A DNA stretch of 64,000 nucleotides from B33-G16 sp964611035 (GTDB lineage: Bacteria > Desulfobacterota > DSM-4660 > Desulfatiglandales > B25-G16). The notes under the pieces were generated by a model that worked only from the letters and a program-made list of their open reading frames with translations, searched no databases and was not told the origin of the DNA. Shown here piece by piece: positions 60,991-64,000 of the stretch (positions within the stretch are counted from its first letter, which is position 1; every line of letters starts with the position of its first letter). The stretch lies in assembly GCA_964611035.1 (NCBI GenBank), contig CAZSWT010000005.1:1-64000 (forward strand). The letters are read 5' to 3'. Both the position numbers and the translations under genes were made by a program.

Positions 60991-62214
60991 ATGAAAAGAG
61001 GAATTTTCATTGTTGGTTTTGGAGTGAGCATTTTGATGCTTCTATTTTCACAGGTAATGGCTCAGGGAGGTAGAATCCGTTTTAATAATTTGAAGGTGAT
61101 CCCTGGCATTACACTTCAGGAGATCTATGATGATAATATATACCGGGGTAGTGGGTCCAATAATACTACCGAGGTCGAAGAGTCTGATTTGATTACCCAT
61201 ATCATGCCCTCCTTAGGCCTCGATTATAACCTTCATGAAAGGGGCAATGTATCCTTTCACTACTCAGGTGACCTTGCCAAATACAATGATAATGACAGTA
61301 ATGACTGGCAAACACATAAAGGTGAATTTAATGTCAACTATCAAGCACCTGGCGGAATTATACTTGATATAAGCACTATTCATATTGATGCAGAGGATCC
61401 CTATGGTAATCCCGAGCTGTATAGAATCGGTTTAAAGACAGAACGACGAGGCAATGATCTAAAGGCAAAGATAGCCTATGGCTTTGGTAATAGATTTCAG
61501 ATCCTGGCGTACTATAATTATTATAAACAGGATTATGATCTCCTAAGGGACTATACTCAGGATTGGGATATCACCGAATTTGGTGCAGGATTCCAGATGA
61601 GGTTACTCCCCAAGACATGGGCTTTTTTCCGATATTATTTTGGTGAGAGGGATTATTTTACCCATCCTGCTGGAACGGGCGTAACCGAGTCCAATGATTC
61701 CGATTTTGACTGGAAGCGTGTAAACTTCGGTCTCACGTGGGAAACGGGAGCCAAGCTGGGGGGTGAGCTGAACTTTGGGTATCAATTGATGGATTATGAG
61801 AATACGGCTGATGTGGGAGGTGACAGATATGATGCTAAGGACACCTGGATTGCAGCAACATCAATTACTTATACAGCAACACCCACCATAGGACTTGCCC
61901 TAAGTCTCACAAGAGCAATAAGGGAGACGGGCTCCGGTGATAATGAATATTTTGAGGACACTGGTATAGGAGTAAACATGAAGAAAGTGATCAAGTCAAA
62001 ATTTATTCTGACTGTGGGTGGTGTTTATAGCGTAAATGATTATAACATACCCCGGGAAGATGATATTTACAGGCTCGATGCAGGTCTTGACTATCAGATT
62101 CGAGAGAGGCTGACCGCAGGTGTAGGGTATAGATATGAGAAAAAAGATTCAAACTATAGTGAAAATAGCTATACCAATACCCAGTTTATAATTTTATTAA
62201 GTGCCGTGTACTAA
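60991..62214 (+). CDS. Outer membrane beta-barrel protein of an exopolysaccharide locus
   Basis: This 407-residue protein has a signal peptide (GIFIVGFGVSILMLLFSQVM, cleavage near AQG) and a barrel of alternating polar and hydrophobic strands rich in Tyr, Asn and Asp (for example TLQEIYDDNIYRGSGSNN, then QILAYYNYYKQDYDLL and AGLDYQIRERLTAGVGYRYE), ending LLSAVY with a terminal Tyr. It resembles the outer-membrane barrels found in PEP-CTERM or Eps-type polysaccharide clusters. A role in export of the polymer, together with the SLBB protein, is likely. Confidence 0.75.
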   Translation: MKRGIFIVGFGVSILMLLFSQVMAQGGRIRFNNLKVIPGITLQEIYDDNIYRGSGSNNTTEVEESDLITHIMPSLGLDYNLHERGNVSFHYSGDLAKYNDNDSNDWQTHKGEFNVNYQAPGGIILDISTIHIDAEDPYGNPELYRIGLKTERRGNDLKAKIAYGFGNRFQILAYYNYYKQDYDLLRDYTQDWDITEFGAGFQMRLLPKTWAFFRYYFGERDYFTHPAGTGVTESNDSDFDWKRVNFGLTWETGAKLGGELNFGYQLMDYENTADVGGDRYDAKDTWIAATSITYTATPTIGLALSLTRAIRETGSGDNEYFEDTGIGVNMKKVIKSKFILTVGGVYSVNDYNIPREDDIYRLDAGLDYQIRERLTAGVGYRYEKKDSNYSENSYTNTQFIILLSAVY

Positions 62215-62655
62215 ACAAAGGAGAAGCTAGATTTTTCCTTTGAGAGAAAAATCTTGTAAGCCTGGTGTGCAAAATCTTGTCAGAAAAAAAGGTGTCTATA
62301 ACCCCTTTTTTGATCCATATTACCTTACAGTTGTAATCATATCTTTGTGAGGAACAACAAGTGATTTATTCTTGCACTTATACTATAGAGATATTAGGAA
62401 TTACTGATTGCTTCGATTCGCAAACACGGTGATGTATTTTAACGACTTATTTCAGCAATGTTGCTCACTCCATTCGGCTTGAGTCGTTCGACCTGGAGGC
62501 CATTCGGCTCCGAGCTCATGGCCGAAAGCAGCAATAAGTCTTGAGTAAATAAGTTCGTCATCGAACTTATGAATCGAAGGGCTAAGTGATACACTGCCCT
62601 TTTTCTTTAAGATGGATGATTTGTGCAGAATACAATTGATGAAAAAGAACTTTAT
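62215..62655. other. Spacer containing a family B element
   Basis: After the barrel gene there is a small inverted repeat (agatttttc/gaaaaatct at 62229-62253, not followed by a T-run) and the family B element at 62413-62577. No gene is seen. Confidence 0.45.
62413..62577 (+). repeat. MITE-like element, family B, copy 2
   Basis: It begins tcgattcgcaaacacggtg and ends catcgaacttatgaatcga, with the interior word ctcactccattcggcttgag shared with the copy at 16117-16260. The ends are imperfect inverted repeats of about 28 bases. It lies just before the exporter gene. Confidence 0.6.
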
Positions 62656-63732
62656 ATGATAAAAAACCTACCCCGTTTACGTCTTATTATGACCATCGCA
62701 ATAGTCCTCTTTATTTCTGCCTGTAGCGTTGGAGGAGAAGTTGTAAAGGTAACCACAGTTCAAGAGGGATCCTATACCGGGCTCAAAAAGGAGGATATAG
62801 CACATCTCGATGAAATCAAGAGAGCGCGAGTCGATAAGAACATCGATAGCAACCTTAGGACTGTAATAGAGGAGACCAAGCATTTCTCTGTTGCCCAATA
62901 CCTCTTAGAGCATCCTGAGGCAAGAGGTTCCGCAGGAGGTGACTACAGAGTGGGGGGTTACGATGTGCTGAGTATTGTCGTGTATGAAGAAAAAGATCTC
63001 TCCAGGGGAGCAGTGAGGGTATCGGCGGATGGATTCATTTCATTTCCCTTAATAGGGCGTATCAAGGTAGATGATCTTACCACCTCGGAAATCGAAAAAC
63101 TGATATCCCGCAAATTGGCCGAAGAGCAATATCTGTTAGATGCCTATGTCTCTGTCATGGTGATCGGATACAACAGCAGGCATTTTTTGGTACTTGGAGC
63201 TGTGAAAAATCCTGGTAGTTATTCCCTCAAGGCCCAAGAGTGTGTTCTAGATGCCATTTCAAGGGCAGGGGGGGTTAAGAGGGCAAGAGAGGTTTATGGA
63301 GAACAGGCAGGAAAGAAAGGTATGATCATCCGCACGGAAAATCTAAATACAGATCATGCACGCAAAATTGTCATCAATTTAGATCTTGAGGGCCTTCTAA
63401 AAGGAAGAGACCAGATTTCCAATATATTTATGGTAAACAAGGATGTGCTCTTTATCCCAACGGCCGAGCATTTTTATATCATAGGCGAGGTCATAAGACC
63501 AGGGTCTTATTCTATTGCCGACAAGGAGATTACTCTCGTAGAAGCGATCAGTATAGCTGGTGGATTCACGCGCATTGCAGCACGTAATCGAACTCGGATT
63601 ATTCGTGTTGAGGACGGGGTAGAAAAGATCATAGAGATAAAGGTGGATGCCATTACTGATGCAGGGAAAAAGATACAGGATGTCCCTATTAAACCGGGAG
63701 ATGTGATCGTAGTACCTGAGAGCTTTTTTTGA
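62656..63732 (+). CDS. Polysaccharide export lipoprotein (Wza/SLBB family)
   Basis: This 358-residue outer-membrane lipoprotein should form a channel for polysaccharide export. The lipobox FISAC ends the signal peptide. The Poly_export domain follows (GDYRVGGYDVLSIVVYEEKD, SADGFISFPLIGRIKVDDLT) and then two SLBB-type parts (FLVLGAVKNPGSYSLKAQEC and FYIIGEVIRPGSYSIADKEI). ATG 62656 gives a standard lipoprotein leader; GTG 62623 would add eleven polar residues. Its TGA stop shares a base with the ATG of the next gene (63732), a tight coupling typical of Wza-Wzz pairs. Confidence 0.88.
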   Translation: MIKNLPRLRLIMTIAIVLFISACSVGGEVVKVTTVQEGSYTGLKKEDIAHLDEIKRARVDKNIDSNLRTVIEETKHFSVAQYLLEHPEARGSAGGDYRVGGYDVLSIVVYEEKDLSRGAVRVSADGFISFPLIGRIKVDDLTTSEIEKLISRKLAEEQYLLDAYVSVMVIGYNSRHFLVLGAVKNPGSYSLKAQECVLDAISRAGGVKRAREVYGEQAGKKGMIIRTENLNTDHARKIVINLDLEGLLKGRDQISNIFMVNKDVLFIPTAEHFYIIGEVIRPGSYSIADKEITLVEAISIAGGFTRIAARNRTRIIRVEDGVEKIIEIKVDAITDAGKKIQDVPIKPGDVIVVPESFF

Positions 63733-64000
63733 TGATGGATCAAAACACTGAAGAAGAGATAAATCTTCGTGATTACCTGTACGTGATTCAAAAACGCAGG
63801 TGGACAGTAATCACAGTTTTTGCTGTCATTGTAATCACAGTCGCTATCCTTACCTTTACTGCTACTCCAATATATGAGGCTACTGCTCGCCTGATTATCG
63901 ATAAGGAAAATCCGAACGTGGTCTCCATTCAAGAGGTCATGTCTGTTGATGCCTCCGGCAGCGACTATTATCAAACTCAATACAAGATTATTGAAAGCCG
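63732..64000 (+). CDS. Polysaccharide co-polymerase (Wzz/GumC type), N-terminus, cut by window end
   Basis: A reading frame opens at ATG 63732 and stays open to the window end (89 codons). The product starts MMDQNTEEEINLRDYLYVIQ, then KRRWTVITVFAVIVITVAIL, a first membrane helix after a short cytoplasmic part, and TATPIYEATARLIIDKENPN. This is the Wzz/GumC N-terminal pattern, including the post-helix P-x-YEA segment. The full gene may also carry a C-terminal tyrosine kinase, which cannot be seen here. It overlaps the exporter stop by one base. Confidence 0.88.
   Translation, partial: MMDQNTEEEINLRDYLYVIQKRRWTVITVFAVIVITVAILTFTATPIYEATARLIIDKENPNVVSIQEVMSVDASGSDYYQTQYKIIES

Overview
The window looks like chromosomal DNA of a diderm, anaerobic, moderately AT-rich bacterium. 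The most likely group is the former Deltaproteobacteria (Desulfobacterota and relatives); this is inferred from gene content and not from a marker tree. Evidence for an LPS-bearing double membrane is lptD, lptE, a full tol-pal cluster, lgt, lspA, Slp lipoproteins and an SLBB exporter. Evidence for anaerobiosis is the class III ribonucleotide reductase nrdD/nrdG and two B12-riboswitch-controlled loci.

Layout. 0.3-1.6 kb: lspA and a DUF72 gene. 1.8-11.6 kb: a restriction/defence island. It holds a Fic protein, decayed hsdR, hsdS and hsdM fragments of a type I R-M system, radC, a small gene coupled to a large type IIG restriction-methylase, and an unusual fusion of a TcmP-type domain to a radical-SAM domain. 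11.6-20 kb: cca, a GNAT protein, a PmtA-like methyltransferase, a HEISH putative metalloprotease, a small secreted repeat protein, two Slp lipoproteins and a coiled-coil OmpA protein, separated by long spacers rich in dispersed repeats. 20-26.8 kb: an acyltransferase, a PadR-MFS pair, a MltD-like transglycosylase and a glycosyltransferase.

27-31 kb: two cobalamin riboswitches in series, each with its own intrinsic terminator, then cobO, a small unknown gene and a BtuB-like receptor. 31-36.7 kb: nrdD-nrdG with a strong promoter and a probable NrdR box, a universal stress protein, pyrF, tRNA-Thr(CGT) and a J-domain gene. 36.9-42.1 kb: tolQ-tolR-tolA-tolB-pal-cpoB. 42.4-51.9 kb: a NamZ-like gene, folC, lptD-lipoprotein-lptE, lgt and an RlmD-like rRNA methylase; then rpsU. 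52.5-57.9 kb: a third cobalamin riboswitch and terminator before btuF-btuC-btuD-exbB-exbD-tonB, which appears to be a complete, self-energised B12 import operon. 57.9-64 kb: an exopolysaccharide locus (O-antigen-ligase-like protein, periplasmic protein, outer-membrane barrel, SLBB exporter, start of a Wzz/GumC protein cut by the window edge).

The most unusual signal outside genes is the density of palindromic mobile-like repeats. One family of roughly 300 bp foldback elements shows compensatory changes between its two copies and supplies the stop codon of exbB. A second family has perfect 16-bp terminal inverted repeats and carries GC-rich palindromes inserted within it. Short palindromes also end inside the radC and btuF reading frames.
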